Assembly: GCA_004293935.1 (NCBI GenBank)
Contig: RDZH01000021.1
Coordinates: forward strand, 1 to 53,653
From: Alphaproteobacteria bacterium
GTDB taxonomy: Bacteria > Pseudomonadota > Alphaproteobacteria > Rickettsiales > UBA998
Length of the DNA stretch: 53,653 nt
Direction: 5' to 3'
The first letter of the stretch is position 1; each line of letters begins with the position of its first letter. The notes beneath the pieces were generated by a model. That model saw only the letters and a program-made list of their open reading frames with translations, did not search any database and had not been told where the DNA came from. The translations under genes were made by a program, and so were the position numbers. Shown piece after piece: positions 23,177 to 31,507 of this stretch.

Positions 23177-23206
23177 CTTATAGAAACGAAATGGCATCTG
23201 TGTCAA
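23177..23206 (-). promoter_or_regulatory. Sigma-70 type promoter of rplK-rplA-rplJ-rplL-rpoB-rpoC
   Basis: The minus strand reads TTGACA, 18 bases, TATAAG. It lies in the 117-base gap between nusG and rplK, where E. coli also has a main promoter for the ribosomal and polymerase genes. Confidence 0.7.
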
Positions 23207-23264
23207 CCAAATTCTTTCTATTAGACCCTATAATTCGTGTTTTTGTTCGTTTTTCTTAAAAATT

Positions 23265-23837
23265 CTACTCTGATACCACTTTTTCAATCTGAGAAAACTG
23301 CAACTCAACCGGAGTCGGACGACCAAAGATCGTTACAGATAATTTCAAACGCTTGCGCTCATTATCAATCTCTTCAATAATCCCAACAAAGGATTCAAAA
23401 GGACCATCGACAACTCGCACCTGCTCACCCACTTCAAAAAGCGATGCAGCATATTCTGTTTTAGCACTCGTATCTTTAACTTGCGCCAAAATACGATCAA
23501 TCTCACGTTGCGTTACTGGCATCGGCTTATTACCACCGCCACCAAGAAACCCCGTGACTTTTGGAATGCTTTTGACTAAATGCCACGAAGGATCATTCAT
23601 AACCATTTTAATCAACACATAACCAGGGAACATTTTGCGCTCGGACTCCATCTTTTTGCCACGACGCACTTCCATAATTTTTTCTGTAGGAACAATAATT
23701 TCCTCAAAACAATCACTAATCCCCTTGTCTGCAGCATCCTCAACGATTGTCTGCGCGACCTTTTTTTCAAACCCTGAATAGGCTTGTAGAATATACCATC
23801 GCGCTTTCGGTGCGCTTACTGCTGCTACTTCTGACAC
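23265..23837 (-). CDS. nusG: Transcription termination/antitermination factor NusG
   Basis: 190 residues. The NGN domain begins at KARWYILQAYSGFEKKVA and includes FPGYVLIKMVMND. The C-terminal KOW domain GPFESFVGIIEEID binds Rho or S10. It follows secE by two bases, the standard secE-nusG pair. Confidence 0.97.
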   Translation of the reverse strand: MSEVAAVSAPKARWYILQAYSGFEKKVAQTIVEDAADKGISDCFEEIIVPTEKIMEVRRGKKMESERKMFPGYVLIKMVMNDPSWHLVKSIPKVTGFLGGGGNKPMPVTQREIDRILAQVKDTSAKTEYAASLFEVGEQVRVVDGPFESFVGIIEEIDNERKRLKLSVTIFGRPTPVELQFSQIEKVVSE

Positions 23838-23839
23838 GT

Positions 23840-24028
23840 TTATGCTCCAATCCCCAAGATCGCCTTAACCATCCACGCAATCACACCATCAACCAACACA
23901 AAAAACAGAGAAGTTACTGATGCAAGCACCAACACCATCACAACAGAAACCAATGCTTCTTTACGTGTCGGCCAGATGATTTTACGCGATTCTTGTTTTA
24001 CTTCGCGCACAAATTTTGCAGGATTCAC
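23840..24028 (-). CDS. secE: Preprotein translocase subunit SecE
   Basis: 62 residues with one transmembrane helix (VVMVLVLASVTSLFFVLVDG). The amphipathic KFVREVKQESRKIIWPTRKE segment before it is the conserved SecE motif. The GTG at 24028 is chosen because AAGGAG stands exactly six bases upstream. The frame is open to 24079, but that would add 17 residues not seen in the family. The tRNA-Trp or tuf gene often found upstream in other bacteria is absent. Confidence 0.95.
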   Translation of the reverse strand: MNPAKFVREVKQESRKIIWPTRKEALVSVVMVLVLASVTSLFFVLVDGVIAWMVKAILGIGA

Positions 24029-24177
24029 TAAAAACTCCTTTTGCGTTGTTTGCACAGCACAATCCATGGAAAAATACATCTACTCAAAATCAAACAAAAG
24101 TGCAAGCACTAACTGCACGCATGGCGCATTTTTCTCTATATACCGTCTCTATCGCTCAAAAATACACCGATAACACC

Positions 24178-26052
24178 TTATGCACTGCCCACGGGCTTAT
24201 CTTTGCGGTGCGTAATAGCAATGACGGAAGGACGAGGCACTACGCCATTTTGCAAATCCGGCCATGTGGTGGTAAACGCTCCCCACGGACTGCCCTCCCC
24301 CGGATGCTGCACAGAGAGAAATAACGTCGTGCCGTCGGGCGTAAAACACGGACCTGTCACTTCCGCGCCCTTCGGTGCGGTGAAGAACAAGCGGGACGAT
24401 CCTTTGCGCGATCCATCCACATCTGCTGCATAAACCCCTTCATTTGCACCGATTGATTCATACTGCCCATCCGTACATATCCATAATCTTCCTGAATTGT
24501 CGCACGCCAAATTATCAGGATTCGCCAACCATCCTTGCTCAGAGACGGGAGAAAGATAGGAGGCATTATGCGACGATTGCTCAGGATTTCCTCCGAGCAG
24601 AAACACCTCCCATGTGAAGATTTCAGCCGTATGATCCTTGCCCCCTAATGCGTGCGAAGGCGCGATCAGCTCAATAATATGCCCATAAAGATTCGGGGCG
24701 CGTTCATTGGCGGCACTGATCTCCTTGCGTTCTTTATTCATGGTGAGTGCAACAAACACACTCCCCGTCTTTGGATGCACCTCCACATCTTCAGGGCGAT
24801 CCATAGGCGTTGCCCCAACTACATCTGCTGCCAAACGTGTATAGATTAAAATCTCCGCTTGTGTAGGGAATCCATGCTCCGCAGTAAGTTTGCCCTGCCC
24901 GTGAACAAGGGGCAACCACCGCATTGTGCCATCTTCTGCAAAGCGCGCCACATACAACACGCCATCTTCCAATAAACGCCGCGCTTCATTCACGGTCATA
25001 TCGGCGTGATATGCCCCATTACTAACATAACGATACAAATATTCCGATGCTTGATCATCACCACTATAGACAATAATGCGCCCATCGGGGTTTTGATGCA
25101 CGGTAGCGGATTCATGCTTAAAACGTCCAAGTGCCGTGTGCTTAATCAAAGGCGCGTGCGGATCATAGGGATCATATTCCACGACCCAGCCAAAACGATT
25201 CGGCTCAAAACGCTCATGCGCGAGATTAAAACGCTTGTCATATTTATACCACGCATAGGTAGGTTTTTCCCCGATACCATAGCGTTCATAGTAATTCACA
25301 TAGCCCGCAGAGGGGCGACCCACAAAATAAGCATCGAAATTTTCCTCGCAGGTGAGTACCGTACCCCACGGCGTAATCCCGCCCCCACAATTCGCAAGCG
25401 TTCCTTTCGGATATTCCCCTTCAGGATCATCCAATGTGCGCAGATGTGCATGACCCCGTGCCGGGCCAGAAAAACGTGCAGCACTATGGGTGGTAATGCG
25501 TCGCGCATAGGGACTATCAAGCACCATGCTCCAATGTCCGCTTTGTTTTTTGACTTCTATAATGCTGCATCCATGGGCATTCATTTCAATGGCAACGCGC
25601 TTTTGTTCACTATAGGCATCTGGCGGAAACATCAAGGCTGCATTCGTATATTCATGATTAATGCACAATAAACCATGCGAGCTGCTCTCACCACCGCGTT
25701 GCATCGGAAGATACGCAATATAATCATTATTATAGCCAAAACGCCATTTTTGTTCATCGGCAGTCATCTTATATATATCAAACGGCCATGGCGAAATCAG
25801 ATGATCACCCCAACGTGCCACCACATCGACCACATGATTCGGCGCGACACGATGCGATGCACTGACATTTTTGCTAATCTCCGTAAATTGACCACCCACT
25901 GAGTCCACTGCATCTTGTGCTGCAGCACTACGCCCCAATACAGAGCTTGCCACCACACCACCAAGCACCGCAGCACCGCTATGCTGCAAAAAATCACGAC
26001 GCGACATACGCCGTTCTAAAAGTTGTGAAAAAGAGGGCAAAGAATCGCGCAT
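24178..26052 (-). CDS. phoX: PhoX-family alkaline phosphatase, Tat-exported
   Basis: A 624-residue PhoX-type phosphatase (DUF839) that releases phosphate from organic esters in the periplasm, using calcium and iron cofactors in characterised members. The Tat signal SRRDFLQ (residues 17-23) is followed by a hydrophobic Ala/Gly/Val stretch to about residue 46. Characteristic segments are GLLCINHEYTN, NCGGGITPWGTVLTCEENFD, MDRPEDVEVHPKTG and WLANPDNLACDNSGRLW. AAGGTAGT precedes the ATG. It diverges from the znuC-like gene. I see no clear Pho box. Confidence 0.93.
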   Translation of the reverse strand: MRDSLPSFSQLLERRMSRRDFLQHSGAAVLGGVVASSVLGRSAAAQDAVDSVGGQFTEISKNVSASHRVAPNHVVDVVARWGDHLISPWPFDIYKMTADEQKWRFGYNNDYIAYLPMQRGGESSSHGLLCINHEYTNAALMFPPDAYSEQKRVAIEMNAHGCSIIEVKKQSGHWSMVLDSPYARRITTHSAARFSGPARGHAHLRTLDDPEGEYPKGTLANCGGGITPWGTVLTCEENFDAYFVGRPSAGYVNYYERYGIGEKPTYAWYKYDKRFNLAHERFEPNRFGWVVEYDPYDPHAPLIKHTALGRFKHESATVHQNPDGRIIVYSGDDQASEYLYRYVSNGAYHADMTVNEARRLLEDGVLYVARFAEDGTMRWLPLVHGQGKLTAEHGFPTQAEILIYTRLAADVVGATPMDRPEDVEVHPKTGSVFVALTMNKERKEISAANERAPNLYGHIIELIAPSHALGGKDHTAEIFTWEVFLLGGNPEQSSHNASYLSPVSEQGWLANPDNLACDNSGRLWICTDGQYESIGANEGVYAADVDGSRKGSSRLFFTAPKGAEVTGPCFTPDGTTLFLSVQHPGEGSPWGAFTTTWPDLQNGVVPRPSVIAITHRKDKPVGSA

Positions 26053-26062
26053 AGACTACCTT

Positions 26063-26092
26063 ATAATACTAAAATCGTCCAAACCATAACAA
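26063..26092 (-). promoter_or_regulatory. Promoter of phoX
   Basis: The minus strand reads TTGTTA, 18 bases, TATTAT. It ends just upstream of the AAGGTAGT ribosome binding site, so the leader is very short. Confidence 0.45.
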
Positions 26093-26112
26093 AAATCTTA
26101 CTCGCTCGCAAC

Positions 26113-26140
26113 TTGCTTTTTTGTAGCTTTCTGCTAGAGT
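26113..26140 (+). promoter_or_regulatory. Promoter of znuC-znuB, probably leaderless
   Basis: TTGCTT at 26113-26118, 16 bases, TAGAGT at 26135-26140. Transcription would start near the ATG at 26147, and no ribosome binding site precedes that ATG, so a leaderless transcript is likely. Confidence 0.45.
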
Positions 26141-26146
26141 CTTGTA

Positions 26147-26878
26147 ATGAATTCTTTTTCTGCTCCCTGTGCCTTAATAGAAACTGCCCATCTTTCCATC
26201 CTACGCGAAAGACGCAGGATTCTTGATGATGTGTGCCTACGCATCATGCCGCATGAAGTGCTAAGCATTATTGGTCCTAATGGCGCAGGAAAATCGATGT
26301 TGATCAAATGCTTGCTTGGCATCACCCCTCCCGATTCAGGAACTGTTACAAAACGAGCATCCCTACGCATCGGCTATGTACCGCAGCGTCTGAGCGTGCC
26401 TAAAAACATCCCCATCAACGCCCATAGCTTCATCACACTATCATCCCCCCCGCAAAATGCGCAGCGCATTGAGGCGATTATCGAAGAAACAGGGATTAAG
26501 AACATTCTGAATTGTTGGATGCATAGCCTATCAGGGGGGGAGCTGCAACGCATTCTTTTAGCACGCGCCCTCATCCAGCAACCGCATCTCATCATCTTGG
26601 ATGAGCCAGCACAAAATCTTGATTATACCTCGCATGATGCGTTCTATGAGGTACTTGCACGCCTGCATCAACGTGATCGCCTTAGCATTGTTATGGTATC
26701 GCACGATGTCCCGCGTGTGCTACGCTGTTCCACGCGTATCATTGCCCTACATCACCGCATCTGTTGCGAGGGAACACCCACACAGATCATCCATGATCCT
26801 GCCTTTATCTCCTTATTCGGTGCGCACCATGATCATCTCATGCCCACCATCGCGCAGCCTACCCCTATTGCATTATGA
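26147..26878 (+). CDS. znuC: ABC transporter ATP-binding protein, zinc/manganese type
   Basis: A 243-residue ATPase of the ZnuC/MntB family. It has Walker A GPNGAGKS, Q-loop YVPQ, signature LSGGE, Walker B LIILDEP and H-loop SHD, all in order. The metal-type class is inferred from the adjacent ZnuB-like permease and the VPKNIPI segment typical of ZnuC. Its stop overlaps the next start (ATGA). No periplasmic binding protein (znuA) or zur regulator gene is nearby. Zinc, manganese or iron remain possible. Confidence 0.85.
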   Translation: MNSFSAPCALIETAHLSILRERRRILDDVCLRIMPHEVLSIIGPNGAGKSMLIKCLLGITPPDSGTVTKRASLRIGYVPQRLSVPKNIPINAHSFITLSSPPQNAQRIEAIIEETGIKNILNCWMHSLSGGELQRILLARALIQQPHLIILDEPAQNLDYTSHDAFYEVLARLHQRDRLSIVMVSHDVPRVLRCSTRIIALHHRICCEGTPTQIIHDPAFISLFGAHHDHLMPTIAQPTPIAL

Positions 26879-27699
26879 CCGATCTCTTTGCGCTTGCTCT
26901 CTATCTATGCGGCGGTATCGCACTTATGGCAAGCATTGCCCCGCTTGGATGTTTTGTCGTATGGCGACGTATGGCGTATTTTGGCGATGCCTTAGCGCAC
27001 AGCACCTTGCTTGGGATCGCGCTCGGCACATGGCTTGGTGGATGGGTTGCGCCGGCATGGCAGCATGAGATGCTGCATGGCGTGATGCTTTTATGGTGTG
27101 GATGCTTTGCCGTGCTTTTATTTTGGTTGCATCGACACAGCACCTTTGAGGCAGATGGCATTTTGGGTATTCTTGCCCATAGCGCGCTTGCCTTAGGGAT
27201 TGTCTTTGCCCATATCATGCACATCCCCACCCCTGATGTGCATCATATGCTTTTTGGGGATCTCTCACACCTCACATGGGAAGATGTCGGCATCTTGACC
27301 CTACTTGCCATTATCATCATCGCTGCAATGCGACGCATCCATGCCCGCCTGCTACTGCTCACGCTGCATGAAGATTTAGCCCGTGCTGAAGGCATTGCCA
27401 CCGGGCGCATCCACTGCTCTTATCTTGCGCTTGTCACCCTGCTTGTGGCATTAAGCGTGTCGTTGGTGGGGGCATTACTAATCACGGCGTTGTTAATCAT
27501 TCCTGCCCATGCAGCGCGCCCACTCAGCACTTCACCCGTGCATATGATGCGGATGAGTTTTTATCTTGGCAGCCTTGCCCTAGTGCTTGGTGTGTGTTTT
27601 TCTGTTTATGTGCTTGATGCCCCACTCGCCGCGATGATCATCGTGATGAACAGCATCCTATGTTTGCTAACGGTGCGCTTCACGCGGCGTGATGTGTGA
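26875..27699 (+). CDS. znuB: ABC transporter permease, ZnuB/MntB (ABC-3) family
   Basis: A 274-residue inner-membrane permease with about eight hydrophobic segments. The family pattern is clear: GCFVVWRRMAYFGDALAHSTLLGIALG at the start (VWRRMAYFGDALAHS is the diagnostic core), HMLFGDLSHLTWEDV and the end region LVGALLITALLIIPAHAA. It is translationally coupled to the ATPase through a 4-base overlap and forms the membrane channel for metal uptake. The binding protein must be encoded elsewhere. Confidence 0.9.
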   Translation: MTDLFALALYLCGGIALMASIAPLGCFVVWRRMAYFGDALAHSTLLGIALGTWLGGWVAPAWQHEMLHGVMLLWCGCFAVLLFWLHRHSTFEADGILGILAHSALALGIVFAHIMHIPTPDVHHMLFGDLSHLTWEDVGILTLLAIIIIAAMRRIHARLLLLTLHEDLARAEGIATGRIHCSYLALVTLLVALSVSLVGALLITALLIIPAHAARPLSTSPVHMMRMSFYLGSLALVLGVCFSVYVLDAPLAAMIIVMNSILCLLTVRFTRRDV

Positions 27700-27708
27700 G
27701 GATAATTC

Positions 27709-27737
27709 TTGTGTGCGCTAGCGCAATGTGGTATGAA
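27709..27737 (+). promoter_or_regulatory. Promoter with palindrome GCGCTAGCGC in the spacer
   Basis: TTGTGT, 17 bases, TATGAA, with the perfect 10-base palindrome GCGCTAGCGC at 27715-27724 right behind the -35. The palindrome could be a repressor site. It drives the small membrane-protein gene at 27761. Confidence 0.45.
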
Positions 27738-27760
27738 TAAAGGGAGCAATAGGTTTTTTT

Positions 27761-28267
27761 ATGGCAGATGAGCAAAAGAATAATGATGAAGGTGAGAAAA
27801 AATCACCACTTAGTCTTACGGCAAAAGAAGCAGGAGGTGGTGCGCTTGTCGGGGCAATCGCTACCAATGCCCTTGTATGGTCGCCACTAAAGACGCACTT
27901 ACAGAATTATTGGAATAGTGCCTATGATTATTTTGTTCCTCTATGGACTCAACGAATGGGACAAAGTTTTGCGTATGAGCAGGCAGGCGATCTAACTATG
28001 GCGCAAATAGAAGGGATAAATGCAGATACCTTTCGTGCAAAGTCTCTCAATGCTCTTGAAAAACTTAATGCATTAAAACATGCCCCATCTACCCCTGCCC
28101 ACTATGCGATCATCGCGGGGTCGTTCGTGGCGTTTGCTGCCCTCACAGTTGGTGTCATGCGATGGTTTGAACATCAAAACCAAGAACAGCCATACGATTC
28201 TCCTTCAACACAGATTGATACCAATGTGCGCAGCATGAACCTCCCGCACCACAGCACACAATGCTAG
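27761..28267 (+). CDS. Small protein with two membrane segments, unknown function
   Basis: 168 residues, not recognised. After a charged N-terminus (ADEQKNNDEGEKKS) comes a glycine/alanine-rich hydrophobic stretch at about residues 25-40 (GGGALVGAIATNALVW). A middle region with aromatic residues follows, then a clear helix at about 118-133 (YAIIAGSFVAFAALTVGVM) and a polar tail. AGGAGC-like and AGG sequences precede the ATG. It has its own promoter, and family C repeats follow the stop. Confidence 0.65.
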   Translation: MADEQKNNDEGEKKSPLSLTAKEAGGGALVGAIATNALVWSPLKTHLQNYWNSAYDYFVPLWTQRMGQSFAYEQAGDLTMAQIEGINADTFRAKSLNALEKLNALKHAPSTPAHYAIIAGSFVAFAALTVGVMRWFEHQNQEQPYDSPSTQIDTNVRSMNLPHHSTQC

Positions 28268-28302
28268 CCTCCGTGAAGGGGTGATGTGCGTTTTAATATC
28301 CT

Positions 28303-28375
28303 CGTCATTCTTGGCGCAAGGCAGGAATCCAGTTGGAAGTCTTGTTTATGGATGCCTGCGTGATCTAAGGGCATG
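28303..28375. repeat. Family C repeat (copy 2, degenerate)
   Basis: CGTCATTCTTGGCGCAAGGC and GGAATCCAG mark the left half; GGATGCCTGCGTGATC marks a decayed right half. It starts 36 bases behind a stop codon. Confidence 0.7.
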
Positions 28376-28409
28376 GCATATTGTGTGGTTTTTCTTATAT
28401 AAAAAGACA

Positions 28410-28530
28410 TCTGCATAACCCATAAACCCTGCAAATTCGTCATTCCTGCGTAAGCAGGAATCCAGTAAGATCGGGTTGGACTGGATACCCGCCTTCGCGG
28501 GTATGACGAAAATTGAGAGTTATGCAAAAA
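28410..28530. repeat. Family C repeat (copy 3, nearly complete)
   Basis: The outer arms CTGCATAACCCATAAA and GAGAGTTATGCA enclose TTCGTCATTCCTGCGTAAGC, AGGAATCCAG, a variable centre, CTGGATACCCGCC and TTCGCGGGTATGACGAA. The complete unit is about 120 bases with nested hairpins. Confidence 0.8.
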
Positions 28531-28567
28531 TCATTTTTTCACGCATAACAACCACATCAAAACAAAA

Positions 28568-28601
28568 AAGAAGGGAAGCGCACATAGCACTCCCCTTCCT
28601 T
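28568..28601 (-). terminator. Terminator of the gene at 28620-29318
   Basis: Minus strand: GGAAGGGGAGTGC and GCGCTTCCCTTCT pair at all 13 positions if G-U pairs are allowed, with a short loop, followed by TTTTT. It begins about 20 bases after the stop codon. Confidence 0.8.
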
Positions 28602-28619
28602 TTTAGTCAAACAACGCGA

Positions 28620-29318
28620 TTAAGAACGCAGTGCTTTCAGTTCATGAAGATCATCACGCACTTGTTGTTCCATGGTTTGGAACTTCTTAATTTCTTCCTT
28701 AGAAGAAGCAGAATCCTCAGGGGGAACAAACAGAAACATTGCTTTCAAAGCAACTACGATCGGTTTCACAGCAGGATTGGCTTCACTTAGGACATCAAGA
28801 ACCCCTTTTTGAAACTCTCGACGTTCTCCGCCTTTGGCTTTGCCTTTGGCTTCCTTTTCAAGAGATTTGATTCTATCTTGGATAGATTCATCCCACGTTT
28901 CAAATGCAGTCACGGCACGATCAAGCCACACTTCGCGCAAGCTCTTGCTCCCTAAAACGGAATACAAGATACACAAAAGCACAGCATACAATGCAGTTGC
29001 TTCGACTTTTGCTAAGGCCTGTTCTTTGCAACAGCACGAATAGACATATTCTAAGTGCGAAATTGCCTGATTCATGCGATCCTTGCGGTGTTCAACCGAC
29101 AAATCCGTAGCAAAATAGGCTTCTAAAGCCAATTCAGCCGCTGCAACGCGTACAAAAACGTGGTTATCCACCTTCGTTTCAATGCGCTTCACGGCTTCCA
29201 AAATCGCTTGTTGATGATCAAGCATGATCTTATGGATAGCCTGCCTTACTTCACAGGAATCTTCTAAATCAAAAGCACCACTCATCAATTTGATCAGCGA
29301 AACAATTTTACTTGCCAT
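28620..29318 (-). CDS. Helical protein of unknown function
   Basis: 232 residues, mostly helical, with no signal peptide. The middle carries Cys-Cys-Cys (SCCCKEQALAKVEA) and a hydrophobic stretch (TALYAVLLCILYSVLG, about residues 109-124). The C-terminal third is highly charged (RIKSLEKEAKGKAKGGERRE and KEEIKKFQTMEQQVRDDLHELK, coiled-coil-like). I do not recognise it. A promoter with a long A run in its spacer lies about 180 bases upstream, and a strong terminator follows. Confidence 0.7.
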   Translation of the reverse strand: MASKIVSLIKLMSGAFDLEDSCEVRQAIHKIMLDHQQAILEAVKRIETKVDNHVFVRVAAAELALEAYFATDLSVEHRKDRMNQAISHLEYVYSCCCKEQALAKVEATALYAVLLCILYSVLGSKSLREVWLDRAVTAFETWDESIQDRIKSLEKEAKGKAKGGERREFQKGVLDVLSEANPAVKPIVVALKAMFLFVPPEDSASSKEEIKKFQTMEQQVRDDLHELKALRS

Positions 29319-29504
29319 AATCGTAAAACCTCGTAATGTGTAAACATCGAAAACCGAGATGAAGTCGCCTTTTTTAGAAAGACGATAAAGATCAAAAACA
29401 AATGGTTGGCGTGGTGATGCACCTTAGAAAAAAGCACAACCAGAGCCGTAGAATACCTCTTTACTTACAAGGGTAAATAATGGATGTATCAAGGTTCGTT
29501 GATG

Positions 29505-29535
29505 GTTATAGCAAAAAAAAAAACGGCTTCGTCAA
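29505..29535 (-). promoter_or_regulatory. Promoter with 11-base homopolymer in its spacer
   Basis: The minus strand reads TTGACG, a 19-base spacer, TATAAC. The spacer holds 11 consecutive T (A on the plus strand, 29513-29523). Both hexamers are identical to those of the rRNA promoter at 50.17 kb, whose spacer is 17. Loss of one or two bases in the run would bring the spacer to the optimum. Confidence 0.5.
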
Positions 29536-29566
29536 GAGAAAATTTATCTTTTTTTGCACATTTATA

Positions 29567-30538
29567 TCACAAAACCATTTTCAGCACCTGATAATACATC
29601 GGCACACCAAAAATCAAATTAAAGGGAAAGGTAATCGCCAAGGATGCCGTGATGTAATAAGCAGGGTTCGCATCGGGCAAGGCAAGTTTCATCGCAGCAG
29701 GCACGGCAATATAGGATGCACTTGCAGCCAAAACAGTGAACAGCATTGCTTCAGCAAATGCAAGGTTCAAGACAACACTTAAGCCAATGGCAATAGACGC
29801 GCTAAGGCATGGCATGATAATCGCAAAAATAATCAACCCAATAGGGAAGCGGCGCAACTGCAAACATTGACGCGATGTCACCAGCCCCAACTCAAGCAAG
29901 AACAAACACAACACCGCATAAAACGGATTAATAATATAGGGCGTAATACGCGCAAGATCATGGCTATCAGAATTAAACGCAATAATCATTGCCCCAATTA
30001 ATAACACAATCGAGCTATTAAACATCGCATCACGGATCACATGCCCAGAGAATAGGCGCGCCCTGCTATCCGGATTAATGCTCTTGCTTTCTCGCGCCAG
30101 CAAAATACCTGATAAAATCGCAGGTGCTTCCATCATCGCCATCAATGCCACGATATATCCTGCATAGGAATAACCACGTGATTCAAGATAGCTTACCGCA
30201 TAACTAAACGTCACCACGCTTACCGAGCCATAATGGGCAGAAACCGCCGCGGCATCTAAACGCGTAAGGGGGGAAATAAACCGCAAAATCGTATAACCCA
30301 CAAACGGCAATAGAAAACTTAATGTAATGGCGGTGATGAATAATATCCACACAGACGCGACTTCATCAATCGAGCTTTGACGCAGCGCAAGCCCTCCCTT
30401 CATGCCGATTGCAATCATCAAAAACATCGACATAGCTTTGGTGATTTGCTCAGGAACGGCAAGATCGGAGCGGAGCATTCCGGCGCATAAGGCTAATAAG
30501 AAAAACTGAACGGGGGTACTTGCTAATATATCTAACAT
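29567..30538 (-). CDS. sbtA: SbtA-family sodium-dependent bicarbonate transporter
   Basis: A 323-residue membrane protein with about ten hydrophobic helices arranged as two inverted halves. Family segments are SAHYGSVSVVTFSYA and ASASYIAVPAAMKLALP with ITFPFNLIFGVPMYY near the end, all characteristic of SbtA (formerly DUF897). Cyanobacterial members import bicarbonate with sodium; homologues occur widely in non-photosynthetic bacteria. No sbtB (PII-like) gene is adjacent. The ATG at 30538 is preferred; the ribosome binding site is weak. Confidence 0.85.
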   Translation of the reverse strand: MLDILASTPVQFFLLALCAGMLRSDLAVPEQITKAMSMFLMIAIGMKGGLALRQSSIDEVASVWILFITAITLSFLLPFVGYTILRFISPLTRLDAAAVSAHYGSVSVVTFSYAVSYLESRGYSYAGYIVALMAMMEAPAILSGILLARESKSINPDSRARLFSGHVIRDAMFNSSIVLLIGAMIIAFNSDSHDLARITPYIINPFYAVLCLFLLELGLVTSRQCLQLRRFPIGLIIFAIIMPCLSASIAIGLSVVLNLAFAEAMLFTVLAASASYIAVPAAMKLALPDANPAYYITASLAITFPFNLIFGVPMYYQVLKMVL

Positions 30539-30649
30539 AATAGCGCACCATAGAGGATTCTTACACAAAGCGCAAACCGAAAAATACCTCCTTCCCGAAC
30601 CGCTAGCAAAAATTTAACGTATGTGAAATTTTTCTCATAGGAGCAGCAC

Positions 30650-31507
30650 ATGACCACCACACCCCATCTTGGTTTAACCTATATCGAGCAAGCACAAGCG
30701 CAAAAAGAAGTCACCGCCAATGAAGCATTTGCTCGCATTGATGCCGTCTTGCACCACGGCATCATCAGCCATAATCAGCAGACCCCACCTGCATCACCGC
30801 AAAATGGGGATGTCTATATACTCGGCGCATCCCCCACGGGTGCATGGGCAGGATATGCGCACCATCTCGCCTATTATGATCAGATATGGCGTTTTATTCC
30901 CCCGCGTATTGGTGCAACCTATTGGGTGCATAGCGAAAAATCGTTCTTTGTTTATCATAACGCCATCTGGCAACGCGCCACCTATGGCACAATGGCAGTG
31001 AGTGAACGATCGCTATTCATCCCCGCACCACTCATGCACCCTGCATCAACCAATGGATGCGCCGCCTTAGCAACCCATACGCTTGGCAGCAACAAACCAG
31101 AACTACGCACCTTAGATTTTGATGCCTCCGCCATAGAATATGCCTATGCGAGCGCACAACTGCCCCAATGGGCAGGGGGAACGGTGCATTGTTCGGTGCT
31201 ATGGAGTCACAATGGCACAGCGGGGGGTAATGTCGTATGGAGCATAGAGGCACATAGCGCACGCGACAACATCTCCCTAGATACCACCCTTTCTTCCGCA
31301 ATCTATGTCACAGATACCGCACTCAATGCGCAGCATATGCATGAGACAGGCGTATCATCCCCCATCACTCCTTCAGGCAATGTGAGTGCAGGAGCAGCAC
31401 ATCTTAGCTTACGTATCGGACGCAACGCTTCAGACTCAGCAGATAATTTTGCTAGCGATGCGCGCCTGCATGGAATCTATGTGCATTATTCTAGTGTAGG
31501 CGTGTAA
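30650..31507 (+). CDS. DUF2793-domain protein (phage/gene-transfer-agent type)
   Basis: 285 residues. The N-terminal half matches DUF2793: HLGLTYIEQAQAQKEVTANE at the start, then PQNGDVYILGASPTGAWAGYAH and WRFIPPRIGATYWV. Proteins of this domain occur in alphaproteobacterial prophages and around gene-transfer-agent tail or fibre genes. The second half looks like beta-rich fibre-type sequence. AGGAG precedes the ATG. No other phage gene is near, so it is isolated. Its end overlaps the end of thrC by 17 bases on the opposite strand. Confidence 0.75.
   Translation: MTTTPHLGLTYIEQAQAQKEVTANEAFARIDAVLHHGIISHNQQTPPASPQNGDVYILGASPTGAWAGYAHHLAYYDQIWRFIPPRIGATYWVHSEKSFFVYHNAIWQRATYGTMAVSERSLFIPAPLMHPASTNGCAALATHTLGSNKPELRTLDFDASAIEYAYASAQLPQWAGGTVHCSVLWSHNGTAGGNVVWSIEAHSARDNISLDTTLSSAIYVTDTALNAQHMHETGVSSPITPSGNVSAGAAHLSLRIGRNASDSADNFASDARLHGIYVHYSSVGV

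Noticed and set aside
24029-24177. tRNA-Trp expected upstream of secE
   Set aside because: The sequence between secE and phoX shows no cloverleaf or CCA anticodon arm.
25006-25671. A 221-codon frame antisense to phoX
   Set aside because: The PhoX frame is unmistakable; the antisense frame has no recognisable motif or start signal.
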